64,000 nucleotides of DNA from Kitagawia praeruptora (lineage: Eukaryota; Streptophyta; Magnoliopsida; Apiales; Apiaceae): assembly GCA_037693485.1 (NCBI GenBank), contig CM075348.1:121469609-121533608 (forward strand). Direction: 5' to 3'. A program made the translations under genes and the position numbers. This document shows, piece by piece, positions 33,291 to 43,475 of the stretch; position 1 is the stretch's first letter; each line of letters starts with the position of its first letter. The notes under the pieces were generated by a model. It was not told the DNA's origin and ran no database searches. It saw only the letters and a program-made list of their open reading frames with translations.

Positions 33291-34109
33291 GTGATGCACA
33301 TCGTGGGAGAGGCCCCGAAGCGTACAAAAACTGAAGTAGTGGTTGGTTTTGATGACTCAGACTTGGAAGGGGTGAAGTTCCCCCATGACGACCCGTTGGT
33401 CATAACTTCTGTGATTGGAAACTCAGAGGTGAAGCGAGTCTTGATAGACAATGGAGCTTCTGTTGACATTCCATTTCATGATGCATTTGTGAAGATGGGG
33501 TACAGTGATTCTCAGTTGACCCCCAATAACATGCCTATATATGGATTTAATGGAGTAGAATCCAAAGTTGAAGGGACTATTCAGTTGCCTGTAACTATTG
33601 GACAGGAGCCCAAGGAGGCCACTCAGATGTTGAACTTCCTGGTAATCAAGGCGGTTTCAACGTACAACGCTATCCTCGGAAGGACTGGACTTCATGCATT
33701 CAAGGCTGTCGCCTCAACTTATCATATGAAGATCAAGTTCCCGACCAGGAATGGTGTTGGAGAACATAAAGGTGATCAAAAGATGGCACGAAGCTGTTAT
33801 GTAGCCTCGTTAAGGCCTGATGGAGTCGGGGGGCAGGACCTTCCGATTGAAGACATGGATGTCCGCAGTAGTAAAGAACGCCAAGAAAGGCCATCAGAGG
33901 ACATCACACAGAAGCCTCAGACAGCCATTGAGGCTAAGGCGTTAACTGACTTCGTGGTTGAATGTACCATTGGCAACCAAGAAGTCGGAGGGCAGGAGGT
34001 AATACCCCAAGTAGGAAGTGAAGCTCAGAATAATAAGGAGGAGACCAGAAGGATTGGTGGGTGCTCTATTTTGATGGAGCATCAAAAACAAAATCTAATG
34101 CAGGCCTAG
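33291..34109 (+). pseudogene. Protease of Y fused to a second RNase H remnant, copy B
   Basis: Copy of 18185-19003; the only residue change seen is Asp to Glu near the C-terminus (NNKEETRR). The protease motif VLIDNGASVD is intact. The RT and RNase H deletion joint (EDITQKPQ) is shared by both copies. Confidence 0.88.
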
Positions 34110-34626
34110 TCTTGCAAAGCCCCGATGGGCTCAAGTTATCTTAGTAGGACTTAGCTTCATATTTATCTAGTAGAAGTAGAAATAAGGTTCATTGAAACCA
34201 TTGAAGAGCATGTTGCTCCGAGTAGGACGGTAGTACTCTATGTAAGGGTTGAACCCATTTCAAGTTATTAATGCAAGTTTGTTTACCATTCATTGATTGT
34301 GTGATTTTATTTATGTGCCAAGCACCTGATGAGTGCAAGTCAAGGATGACCAAGTACCGAAAATAAAAGAGTACATGAATGGAGAACAAATAAATGCATA
34401 AATAAAGACCCTGAAGGGTCAAGAGTTAGGTTACAGCACGACCAAATAAGAGTTTAAGTCCGTGAAGGACCCAGGTTAAAAGACGAGCAGATAAAAGCCA
34501 CATGCAACAATCAAATCCATGCAAGGCCGAGGATGTTAAGGACTAGCTACTTTTCAATATGTCTTAAGTACCTGGATTAAGGATCCAAGGATGAAGACCA
34601 ATAGAGAACAATGATGTATTTGCTTG
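34110..34626. other. Non-coding segment inside Y between the two pol pieces
   Basis: Starts with the out-of-phase remainder of the second RNase H start, then the post-pol segment known from X, then ~300 bp with no coding potential or recognised motif. Its position between two pol pieces shows that Y is a rearranged mosaic. Confidence 0.6.
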
Positions 34627-36150
34627 GAGGATGTGCATAGACTTCACTGATTTGAATGATGCATGCCCAAAGGACTGTTTCCCCTGCTAAGGATAGACAT
34701 GTTAATAGATGTCACAGCTGGACATGAGATGTTGAGCTTCATGATTAGGTTCAACAGCTATAATCAGATTAAGATGCACAAGGATGACATCCCAAAGAGG
34801 CATTCGAAGTGCTGAGGCACCACAAGATGATGTTGCAAGTGTGCTTTTGGCATTGGATCAGGAAAAATTTTGGGATTAATGGTTTCGAAGAGAGGCATAG
34901 AGGCCAACCCTGATAAGATCAAAGCGATCTCGGAAATGGAACCACCCCGTGCTATATGAGATGTACAGAAGTTAGTCGGCCGAGTTGCAGCCCTGGGGAG
35001 ATTTATCTCCAAGTCTGGTGACAAATGCTTGCCATTCTTTTAAGCATTGAAAAAAGTGAAAAATTGTGAGTGGACTACTGAGAGCCAAGAGGCCTTTGAA
35101 CAGCTGAAGAAGTACATGGCTAAAGCCCTATTGTTGGCCAAGCCTAGTCCCGGAGAGACTCTTTATTTATACCTGGCGGTATCCGAACAAGCGCTGAGCG
35201 CCGTCCTCATTCGAGAAGAGAAAAAGGTTCAGAAACCCATTTACTATGTTAGCAAGGTATTGCATGGAGCTGAGTTGAATTACTCAACCATCGAGAAGTT
35301 TGCTCTGGCATTGATAACAGCCTCGAGGAAGGTACGACCATACTTCCAGGCGCACAAGATTGAAGTCCTGACGGACCAGCAATTGAGGAACATATTGTAT
35401 AGCCCGAAGGCCAGTGGAAGGTTGATCAAGTGGGCAATTAAGCTTGGAGAATTTGACATCACGTATAAACCTCGAACAACCATCAAGTCTCAGGCACTGG
35501 CGGACTTCGTGGTTGAATGTGCCATTCGCAACCAAGAAGTCGGGGGGCAGGAGACAGTAACCACCCCTGGAAGAAAGGATAAAGATGAGGAAATTATACC
35601 TGATCAGAAGGAATATTGGGTGCTCTATTTTGATGGAGCATCAAAAACAAAATCTAATGGTGCAGTTTTGGTCTTGCAAAGCCCCGATGGGTTCACAGTT
35701 GAGTATGTTTTGAAGTTGGACTTCCCAACAACCAGCAACGAAGCTGAGTATGAAGCCTTAATAGCTGGATGGGGCTTGGCTAGAATTATGAGAGTCAAGA
35801 ATCTCAAACTACGGCAAAGTACTTGAGAGTCGTGAAGGCCGTGATGATTCAGTTTGATGAATGGTATGAGAAGCACATTCCGAGAGAACAGAGCGTTAAG
35901 GCTGTTGCCCAATCTAAGTTTACTTCTTCTGAGATAGAGAACTACGTCGGAAGTGTTTACTTTCAGGTCTTGAAGGCCCCATCTATTATTTCGAAATTGG
36001 TAGCACCAGTTGATGTAAGCTGAAGGATAGACCATCTTAAAAGCTCATCCTGAGACTGGTTGGCTCCCTGATAATGCCTTGAAGGCACAAAAACTATTAG
36101 TGAGAGTGTTGAGATAAAGAGGTCCTTTGTCATTCCATACTTAAAATCTT
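34627..36150 (+). pseudogene. Second pol piece of Y: RT with internal deletion, RNase H, truncated second RNase H
   Basis: RT begins MCIDFTDLNDACPKD, has a stop at the PLPRI position (CTAAGG near 34687), and reaches NQIKMHKDDIPK. It then jumps straight to the EAFEVLRHHKMML block. The deleted ~180 bp held the AFGLKNA and YVDD motifs, so the RT cannot work. 35047-35826 is open: RT connection, RNase H (LYLYLAVSEQALSAVLIREE, YYVSKVLHGAELNYS, QQLRNILYSPKASGRL), then the second RNase H (LYFDGASKTKSNGAVL). It is cut at ARIMRVKNLKL by a small deletion. 35823-36023 is its tail (SSEIENYVGSVYFQVL). No integrase follows. Confidence 0.87.
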
Positions 36151-37189
36151 GAATCTCAAATCCTGACACAAAATTTTAGCCTTGATGGCCAAAAAAGGAT
36201 GTCTGCCTCCAATCGAGTTTGTCGTTTGAGTTTAAGGACTTGAATCAAGAGCCGTCAATCGAATTCAAACCAAAGTAAGGTCCTGTGAGCATAAGAAGAA
36301 GGTTGAAAACCTTCTATCAAGATAAAAGGTTGACAACCAACCAAGGCATACTAGACTTGAAGTCAAGTGCTGAGTGGCAAGGGAACTTCTTGAACGATCA
36401 ACCGAGAAGCAAGACCTCCACCATATGTAGCAAGGGGGCAAGAACTAAGGGACTTCATCATTTTTACATCTTAGAATAAGAGTTAAGGGTTGATGATAAC
36501 TAACAACCATGAATGGATTCAAGGTTTAAAACCAAGGATTCAACAAGCGAGTTAAGGCCCAGAAGGTCACGAAAGCCAATTTGAATTGAAGGATGTCTTT
36601 TGGTCATCGACTTCGAATACTGACATTGAGGTCCAAATATTGACATTTGAATAGTGACGTTGAGGTTTAAAAACCGGGGCTCAACAAACCGGAGGCCGCC
36701 GATCGGGGCACCCGGGAAGCTTCAGCCGACCGGTCTTCGTTTCAATGTCGAGAGTCCCGACATCGTTTCGATGTCGAAAGTCGATCCCGACGTCGTTTCG
36801 AATATGAAAGCTAAGCTGAAGCCATTGAAGGCCAACAAAGCTACTAAAGCCAACCTTGGATCAAGAAATTCAAGAATAGTTCAAGAATGAGCCATTGAAT
36901 TAACATTCCAACATGGTGATTGAAAGATTCGAAGTAATTTCCATTTAAGATCAGGCAAGCATGAAACTCTTAAAAGGAGATTGAAGCTAATCAAGAAATT
37001 AGGGGAAGCCTTAAATAAAAGTCATGAATGACCAAGTTGTTGATTTTCAAGGAACGAAAATCGATATTGATAATAAGATTCCATATTGATGATCGATGTC
37101 AATATGCGAAAATCAAAATCACTGATAGTGACCAAGTCGATTCCATGTTGATGATCGATGTCGATATGCAAAAATCAAAATCCCGAAGC
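36151..37189. other. 3' non-coding region of Y
   Basis: No gene recognised. Rich in short purine-heavy phrases such as GGTTGACAACCAACC and AGTTAAGG. The only open frames are under 80 codons with no family resemblance. Short GTCGATATG phrases from ~37060 lead into the following repeat array. Confidence 0.5.
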
Positions 37190-37570
37190 CCTAGCCGACC
37201 ACAAAGCAGCCGACCGAGCCGCGAGGGAAGCTCCATCCGACCGAGGTCCCGGCCGACTGGCTCACCGGAGGCCCTCCGGCCGACCGACATCGATTGTCGA
37301 TATGAAAAAAAAAAAAATTCGGCCGACTGGCTCACCGGAGGCCCTCCGGCCGATCGACATCGATCGTCGATATCACAAAAAAAAAAAAAAATATTCGGTC
37401 GACCGAGGTCCCGGCCGACTGGTTCACCGGAGGCCCTCCGGCCGACCGACATCGATCGTCGATATCACAAAAAATAAAAAAAATAAAAAAAATTATTCGG
37501 CCGACCGAGGTCCCGGCCGACCGGCTCACCGGGGATGCCCCGGCCGACCGACATCGATGGTCGATATGAA
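37190..37570. repeat. GC-rich ~70-100 bp tandem repeat in Y 3' region
   Basis: Four units sharing GGCCGACTGGCTCACCGGAG, CCCTCCGGCCGACCGACAT and CGATCGTCGATAT. The units are separated by A-runs that vary from 1 to ~15 bp; unit ends (GTCGATAT) fall near 37295, 37367, 37457 and 37560. Open frames across it on both strands are by-products. The sequence is unrelated to the X array. Confidence 0.88.
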
Positions 37571-37699
37571 GATTTGGTTCGGCCAACTGACAGTGGTGGT
37601 CAAGTTGGGATTTCACATTTTTTGTTTTTGTTTCCCCGTCTCGATGATCAAGATCGCTATTGAGATTGTTTTGAACAAGATAATCAAGCGAAAGTTGAA

Positions 37700-37985
37700 A
37701 TTGAGATTAAGCACCGTTTAGTGCCGTTTAAGCACCGTTTAGTACCGATTAGCACCGTTTAGTGCTGTTTAAGCACAGTTTAGTGCCGATTAACACAGAT
37801 TAGTGTCGATTAGCACCATTTAATGCTGTTTAAGCACAGATTAGTGTCGATTAGCACTATTTAGCGCCGATTAGTGCCGTTAGTGCCGTTTTATGCTGTT
37901 TAACATTGTTTAAACATTGTTTCAGGCTGAATAGCACTGTCTAGTGCCATTTAACACCGCTTAGTGTCGTTCAACATCGTCGTAA
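37700..37985. repeat. Degenerate ~9-20 bp repeat (AGCACCGTTTAGTGCCG type) in Y 3' region
   Basis: Some 25 imperfect copies of GCACCGTTTA / GTGCCGATTA, alternating GCAC and GTGC so that adjacent units can pair. It lies directly before the conserved ~150 bp that precede the LTR in both X and Y. Confidence 0.8.
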
Positions 37986-38091
37986 ATGCGTTGGTCGCTC
38001 CACGCTTTACATTAAGATGATATTGTTGAAAATACTCACGCAAGAGCAATAAACCCTGACCCAAGTCTCGGAAAAGGCCGTTATAACTTCA

Positions 38092-38131
38092 AGGAAAACC
38101 TGATCAGTTTTCCTAGAAGTTGGGGGGCAAA
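38092..38131 (+). promoter_or_regulatory. Hairpin and polypurine tract before Y 3' LTR
   Basis: AGGAAAAC (38092-38099) and GTTTTCCT (38107-38114) with loop CTGATCA, then AAGTTGGGGGGCAAA ending at the LTR start. Identical to X. Confidence 0.8.
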
Positions 38132-38650
38132 TGATATGGGCTAAAAGTAAGCCCTAAAGACACATTTAATGTGGCATTAATTAGACCTAGAATGGTCCAA
38201 ACGTGGGGCCCACCAGATGGGCCCAAATCCTATTTATAATATTAATTTCGTAATTAATATTAAGGGTAATAACCAGCTCAGCAATAAGAGTCAAATAAGG
38301 GTATTACTCCTACTTGACTTAGCCTCCAAGGCACCTATTTCAACAAGGAAACTGATTCCTATAAGGAAGGAGTCTAGAACCTTCCTCAAGGCGGTGACTT
38401 GCCCACCAAGTCACCTAATTCTACCACGACTCTAGGGCTTCTCAGCCTATATAAAGGGTCTGACCCCTCATTCTCAGAACTACGTTTTTGGCTTGATCTT
38501 TGATACGCATCAAAGTACGTAGGCATCTTGTGAAGGCAGATTCAGCCACGAACACGAGAGCAGCCATTAAAGCACGAAGCTCACGCACCCTAGCATTAAA
38601 CACAGCAAACCCTAGCCGCAATCTAATAACCTAGTTTTTATTCCACAACA
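38132..38650 (+). mobile_element. 3' LTR of Y
   Basis: 519 bp, TGATATGGGC to CCACAACA. Compared with the Y 5' LTR I saw three base differences (near 38250 and a two-base change near 38401). Followed by ACGGG, the likely second half of the target duplication. Confidence 0.93.
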
Positions 38651-38739
38651 ACGGGGGTATTTGATTTAATTAAAAATAGGTTGAATTTAGGAAAATAGGC
38701 TTTTATTTTATTGTTTGAATGTACAATTTTATAAAAATA

Positions 38740-39545
38740 ATTTTTTTTAATTTTTGAAAAAATTATTTTAACGATATATTAGGTATATCGTAACATCCGT
38801 AAGGTTGGATCGTCGATATTTGTTTTTCAAAAATTAGGAACAACAATCCACGACACAACACAAGTTACTGGTACAGGACAAGATTGTTGTTTATCGCTAA
38901 GATCGCGAACCAAAATAATTTTTTTATTTTTGAAAAATTTATTTTATCGATATATTAGATATATCGTAACATCCATACGGTTGGATCGTCGATATTTGTT
39001 TTTCAAAAATTAGGAACAACAATCCGCGACACAACATAGGTTACTGGGACAAGATTGTTGTTTATTGCTAAGATCGCGAACCAAAATAATTTTTTAATTT
39101 TTGAAAAAAATTATTTTATCGATATATTAGGTATATCGTAACATCCGTACAGTTGGATCGTCGATATTTGTTTTTCATAAATTAGGAACAAACAATCCGC
39201 GACACAGCACAGGTTATTGGTACCGGACAAGATTGTTGTTTGTTGCTAAGATCGCGAACCAAAATAATTTTTTAATTTTTGAAAAAATTATTTTATTTAT
39301 ATATTAAGTATATCGTAACATCCGTACGGTTGGATGGTCAATTTTTGTTTTTTAAAATTAGGAACAATCCGCGACACAGCACAGGTTACAAGTACTGGAC
39401 AAGATTATTGTTTATTGCTAAGATCGCGAACCAAAATAATTTTTTAATTTTTGAAAAAATTATGTTATCGATATATTAGGTATATTGTAACATCCGTATG
39501 GTTGGATCGTCGATATTTGTTTATCAAAAATTAGGAACAAATTAG
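38740..39545. repeat. ~171-178 bp tandem array (4-5 units)
   Basis: The landmark CAAAATAATT recurs at about 38911, 39082, 39260 and 39432, giving periods of 171, 178 and 172 bp. Each unit holds CGATATATTAGGTATATCG (a small inverted repeat), AACATCCGTACGGTTGGATC, GATATTTGTTTTTCA, AATCCGCGACACA and GCTAAGATCGCGAACC. The last unit is cut short near 39540. Period and AT-rich makeup resemble plant satellite monomers. No coding content. Confidence 0.9.
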
Positions 39546-40521
39546 ATATATCGTAACATCAACAGACGACTATTCTTTTGTTCAAAAGCGTTGTGTGAGA
39601 TTTATTGACTTATATTTATTATATTTATTTTACTCTGGGCACATTAATTAATAATATTTATTATATTTATCATATCATATCTTTGTCTAAGTTGTTGGGA
39701 AATAACTTCTGAGCATACTCATCTTCAAACTCCATCTTCAAACTACCCATCTTTATTCGCTCTCCCTCTCCCATCTTAATCTCTGGCTAATTCCCATCTG
39801 TGTTCATCGAAATCATCTTGCACATCTTTGCCCATCTTTTCCAACTGTACGCATCTCAGGTAATTAAAATTAGGGTGAATTTATTTTATCTTAAGTCTCC
39901 TATTGATTCTTCATTCTATATGAGATGATTGAAATAGTTTAAACATCATGATTGAAAGGTTTTAGTATAAGTTGAATGTTATAATGTTACTTGTACAACC
40001 ATTAAATGACTATTTAGTAACTACTGTCATGTTTGGTTTTAGTATAAGGCTTTAAACTTGATGATTGAAAGGTTTTGTTGTGTTTGAATGTCTTGCCTTC
40101 ATTTCATGTTACCTACTTAAGATGACTATTATGTTGTTCCAAAGTAGATGGCATTTGACTATTCTGTACTACCTACTTGCCACGGTTTTCTTTAAGAACA
40201 TCAGTGGCCAGTTCCAAAGTATGCTTGGTAGTGTTCCGTGGTAGTATGCATAGTATTTTTTTAATTCAAGGGGAAGGGGAACTGATAATTCAAAATATCT
40301 TGTCATTTTTTGGAACGAGGATGGATGAGACAAGCCTTTTTCTACTAGGCTAGGCTCAAGTTATGTCAATTTTATTTTCACGATGATAGATAAGTGGGCA
40401 AAATTATGTAATGGCCATTCAATTTTTAAAAACACATTGTAGGCTTAAAGCTGCGATTTTTAGTTCTGTGATGTCAATTGAACACCAGACTAATGTTCAT
40501 TCTATCTTGTGAATATCTCAG
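39546..40521. other. Unique region with a 5' UTR-like stretch before the eL31 fragment
   Basis: 39700-39860 is C/T-rich (ATTCGCTCTCCCTCTCCCATC) and ends CGCATCTCAG followed by GTAATT, which resembles a plant leader exon and donor site. The next ~650 bp is AT-rich, intron-like, and ends in ATATCTCAG before the eL31 exon. No exon for the eL31 N-terminus was found. Otherwise nothing recognised. Confidence 0.4.
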
Positions 40522-40708
40522 TACCTTCAATAAGAAGGATCCTAATGATATCAAAGAAATTAGGAAGTTTTCCCAGAAGGCCATGGGAACCAAGGATGTT
40601 CGAGTGGACATTAAGCTAAACAAGCAAATTTGGAGCAAAGGGATAAGAAGTGTCCCAAGGAGGGTCAGGGTCCGCATTGCTCGCAAGCGTAATGATGATG
40701 AAGATGCC
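40522..40708 (+). pseudogene. RPL31: Ribosomal protein eL31 (RPL31) exon fragment
   Basis: Codes for TFNKKDPNDIKEIRKFSQK, then AMGTKDVRVDIKLNKQIWSK, then GIRSVPRRVRVRIARKRNDD, then EDA. This is the middle of cytosolic large-subunit protein eL31. The match starts exactly after an intron-type acceptor (ATATCTCAG) and in the right splice phase, the first base completing a Cys codon. After EDA the sequence no longer matches (DVINHASIHID) and no final exon was found. The first ~30 residues are also absent. Substitutions such as DPND for the usual AP-A point to decay. Best read as a captured or relic exon, not a working gene. Confidence 0.85.
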
Positions 40709-40898
40709 GATGTCATTAATCATGCTTCAATTCATATAGATTTATTTACTGAATATGAATGAAATAAAAAGTTTGTGCAATGCATAACAATATCGATATG
40801 TGCCTATTTTCCTCTAGAGCAAGTTTACCGTCATTGTTTATGTGAAAACTGATTATTGTAATAATTGAGCATTACTCTCCAAAGGATGCCAGATTCTG

Positions 40899-41430
40899 CA
40901 ACCATGGTTGCTAAGGTTGCAAAAATGGTTGCAACCATGTTTGTAACTTTTGCAACTTTAGTTGAAACTTACACAAAAGAACAAAAGAAATAGTTAAATC
41001 TGACAATTAAGATGAGTGTCAAAATCATATTCTTACAATATGAGTTTATGTGGAAGAGGCCCGCAGGGGCACCCATCTCAAAAGTCAGAGTTAACTATTT
41101 TTATTAGTTATAACTTTTGCAACCTTGTTTGCAACTGTTGCAGCCTTGTTTGCAACTTCTGCAATCTTGTTTGCAATTTCTACAACCATGGTTGCTAAGG
41201 TTACAAAAATGTTCGCAACCATGTTTGTAACTTTTGCAACCTTAGTTGCAATTTACAAAAAAGAACAAAAAAAATAGTTAAATCTGACAATTAAGATGAG
41301 TGTCAAAATCACATTCTTACAATATGAATTTATGTGGAAGAGGCCCCGAAGGGGCACCCATCTCAAAAGTCAGAGTTAACTATTATATTAATTATAATTT
41401 TTGCAACCTTGTTTGCAACTAGTAGATATG
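40899..41430. repeat. Two ~285 bp direct repeats with TTGCAAC minisatellite and GGCCCCG/GGGGC hairpin
   Basis: GATGAGTGTCAAAATCA recurs at 41011 and 41298. Both units carry GTTGCAACCATG, TTTTGCAAC phrases and AAGAGGCCCCGAAGGGGCAC (one base different in the first). The same TTGCAACTTTTGCAAC phrase and GGCCCCGCCAGGGGCAC motif build the foldback elements at 56490-58225, so this is probably an older relative of them. Confidence 0.75.
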
Positions 41431-41726
41431 GGTTGCAAAGGTTGCAACTTTTTGAATGCAATGTCAAGAAGTTTATTATCAAACACCTCCAAACCTACAT
41501 ATGACAAGTTCTGGTTATATGAAAGCACATAACTCCTAAAATATTAAAAATGCTTAAAAAAGAAACAATTTACAACAAAAATGGTAATTAGATTTTTAGT
41601 GTAAGCCATTTAGGATCAATTCAAGAGCCTTGAAATAAATTTTATATGTGAATGAATATAAGTTACAAGATTATTACGAATGTATGTAACATAGAACATA
41701 CTACTAACCAAACCATTAAGCTCATA

Positions 41727-41860
41727 CTACTTTTTGGCTTTTGTAGCTGCGTCACGTTCTCGCTTTTTGTACAATTTTTCAAGAACCCGGTTCGGTTCGC
41801 ATTGGGGAAAGTTTTCAAGATTGAAGTAGTGTGGAGCAATATCAATCAACCAACTTTTAT
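41727..41860 (-). pseudogene. C-terminal fragment of a PRP43/DHX15-like DEAH-box RNA helicase
   Basis: Minus strand codes for SWLIDIAPHYFNLENFPQCE then PNRVLEKLYKKRERDAATKA and KK with a stop. It resembles the last ~45 residues of the PRP43/DHX15 (plant DEAH2/3) helicase, where W-L-x-x-I-A-P-x-Y-Y-D-x-S-N-F-P-Q-C-E-A-K-R closes the OB-fold region. The frame is open farther upstream (to 42059) but that part shows no similarity. No helicase core is present. Identification is from memory of the family's C-terminus and should be confirmed by search. Confidence 0.6.
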
Positions 41861-43470
41861 GCAAACGATACCAACGCCCAAACCACGACGCACCAATCAG
41901 AACCATTAGACTCTGTGATCTTTTGAGGAACATCCACTCCAAAAAAGAAGCAACACCAACATCACCCCCATTGAAAACGCAGCAGCAACTTCCCACAAAA
42001 ATAACCCCAACCAAGTGCTCTGTTACACTAGCAAAACAAATTAATTTGGGCTCGACCAAATAAATCTAGAACTAATACATTTGCCCTCCACAACACCAAA
42101 CACATAGACGACCATGACCCTCCCGACTTCCCCATCAATCTACAAAACCCATCCCTCTACTACATTTTGTGCCCGAACTGATCCATTAAAATAAACTGAT
42201 CGATTAAAATAAACGGATACACCAGCTACACCAAGCCATCTAATCCCACAAACACACGTACATTTCCTTACCCAGCCCCTGTAGCTATTTTGTTTATACT
42301 TGCAACAGAGTGCTGACATAACCCACCTACCAAGCCATCGCTGCACCTTAACCAAACACGTCCCCCACAAACTACACAACTGACTCATTTGAAAGTACAA
42401 AAGTTACAAAAGTTGCATAGCTAATAGCCGCCACTCCATATCTAATACCTAATAGATATTATGATTCATTTTATCACTCCGACTAAACTCGCCGTCGTCG
42501 TCGAATTGAGAAGATGTCCCTGATGGCCTGTCAACAGAAGAAGATGAAGCTCGGAAGTAAAACAGCTAAAGGAGATTGAGTTAGTGAGGTTACGGAAGAG
42601 GGAGGTTATGGAGGAAGACGAGAAGGAGATCAAGCAGGTCTTTGATCGTATTTTTAAAAAAAGTAAAGTAATGAATGTATATGTGCAATTTGAATAAATT
42701 GGCCTGTGCATTTTTAAAAGCCCAATAGTTAATATGGGTAGTTTTGAAAAAATCCAAACTAATAACATATAAAATTAAAAATATATATATAATTATGCAT
42801 ATTAAAAAGAAGCAAAAACGGATAGTATTACCTAACATCAGTCAAATCTAACTTTTATATAAAAACAGGACTATCGTATGGCTTTTTGTCAACCAGTGTT
42901 TTGTTAGTTGTGACTTAAAAATTGGCACGCTGAATGTAGCTCTAGTATATACGACTTTGAAGCTATGTTCTGTATGATAACACTATTGCTGAATTGTCAT
43001 GTATAACTAAACCGTGATTCAAAAAATATAATGAATATAAAAAGAACTTGTACTTGGACTTCTACATTCGGCAGAATCATTCTTCAACGAAACTACGTAA
43101 AGGGCAATAAGCTATTCCGCTTCTGGAAAAAAATATAATACTAATCAGAGTAGGTCTCCAGTTTCCGCAAGAAAAATAAAATAATATTAGATTAGTTAAA
43201 ATTGCGAAACCCTGTTATCGAATAGGTCAACCTTTGAACCCAAACGCCAAAAACATTAAATACCAAGTCATTCCATGTTTGTTAAATCTTGTTCTCTAAT
43301 TTTTTTGATAGCGTGGAGGGACGGAGGTAGGTTTTTAGTGCATGGTGGGCTAAAATTTCTGGACACAAAATTCATGCACAAATAAATATTTACAAATTAT
43401 TTTTGGAGTTAATTTAGACAAGTAATTAAAAATCAATAGGAAAATGTAAAAGGAGGAAAAAAATGCAATA
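41861..43470. other. AT-rich region without a recognised gene
   Basis: Several short frames, none with family resemblance. A charged stretch at 42548-42697 (plus strand: KEIELVRLRKREVMEEDEK, then EIKQVFDRIFKK) could be a third gene fragment but has no start and was not identified. 42770-43470 is AT-rich with no structure seen. Confidence 0.45.
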
Positions 43471-43475
43471 TTTGG

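Larger units (their letters stand above)
19589..34672 (+). repeat. Tandem segmental duplication, copy B (~15.1 kb)
   Basis: Second copy of 4473-19566 in the same orientation, about 99.9% identical by eye. It starts inside the solo LTR and ends in the Y reverse transcriptase fragment, where the sequence continues without a break into the rest of Y. Copy B therefore holds the original right flank and copy A the original left flank. Confidence 0.95.
30915..38650 (+). mobile_element. Tat-lineage Ty3/gypsy element Y, full length, non-autonomous (7736 bp)
   Basis: Two 519 bp LTRs (30915-31433 and 38132-38650) differing at 3 positions seen by eye, with a primer binding site and polypurine tract in place. 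The flanks are ATGGG (30910-30914) and ACGGG (38651-38655), a 4-of-5 match consistent with an aged target duplication. The inside is mosaic: gag, protease joined to the second RNase H start, a post-pol segment, then a second pol piece (RT with an internal deletion, RNase H, second RNase H cut short), then a repeat-rich 3' region. No integrase was seen. It depends on another element for polymerase and integrase. Confidence 0.88.

Noticed and set aside
4473..34672. Pure assembly duplication
   Set aside because: Private substitutions in each copy, an AT-run length change and a 22 bp filler at the joint argue for a real event, although only spanning reads can settle it.
37028..37721. Open frames of 149 and 187 codons over the GC-rich array
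   Set aside because: They are produced by the tandem repeat without stops; no start context or family resemblance.
40478..40762. A functional eL31 gene
   Set aside because: N-terminal and C-terminal coding are missing and the end diverges; only one exon's worth of homology is present.
41016..41198. Short cysteine-rich protein (CNLVCNCCSLVCNF)
   Set aside because: Translation of the TTGCAAC minisatellite; not a secreted peptide gene, no signal sequence.
42548..42697. Charged helical stretch as a third captured gene fragment
   Set aside because: Not recognisable, stop just upstream, too short to support a call.
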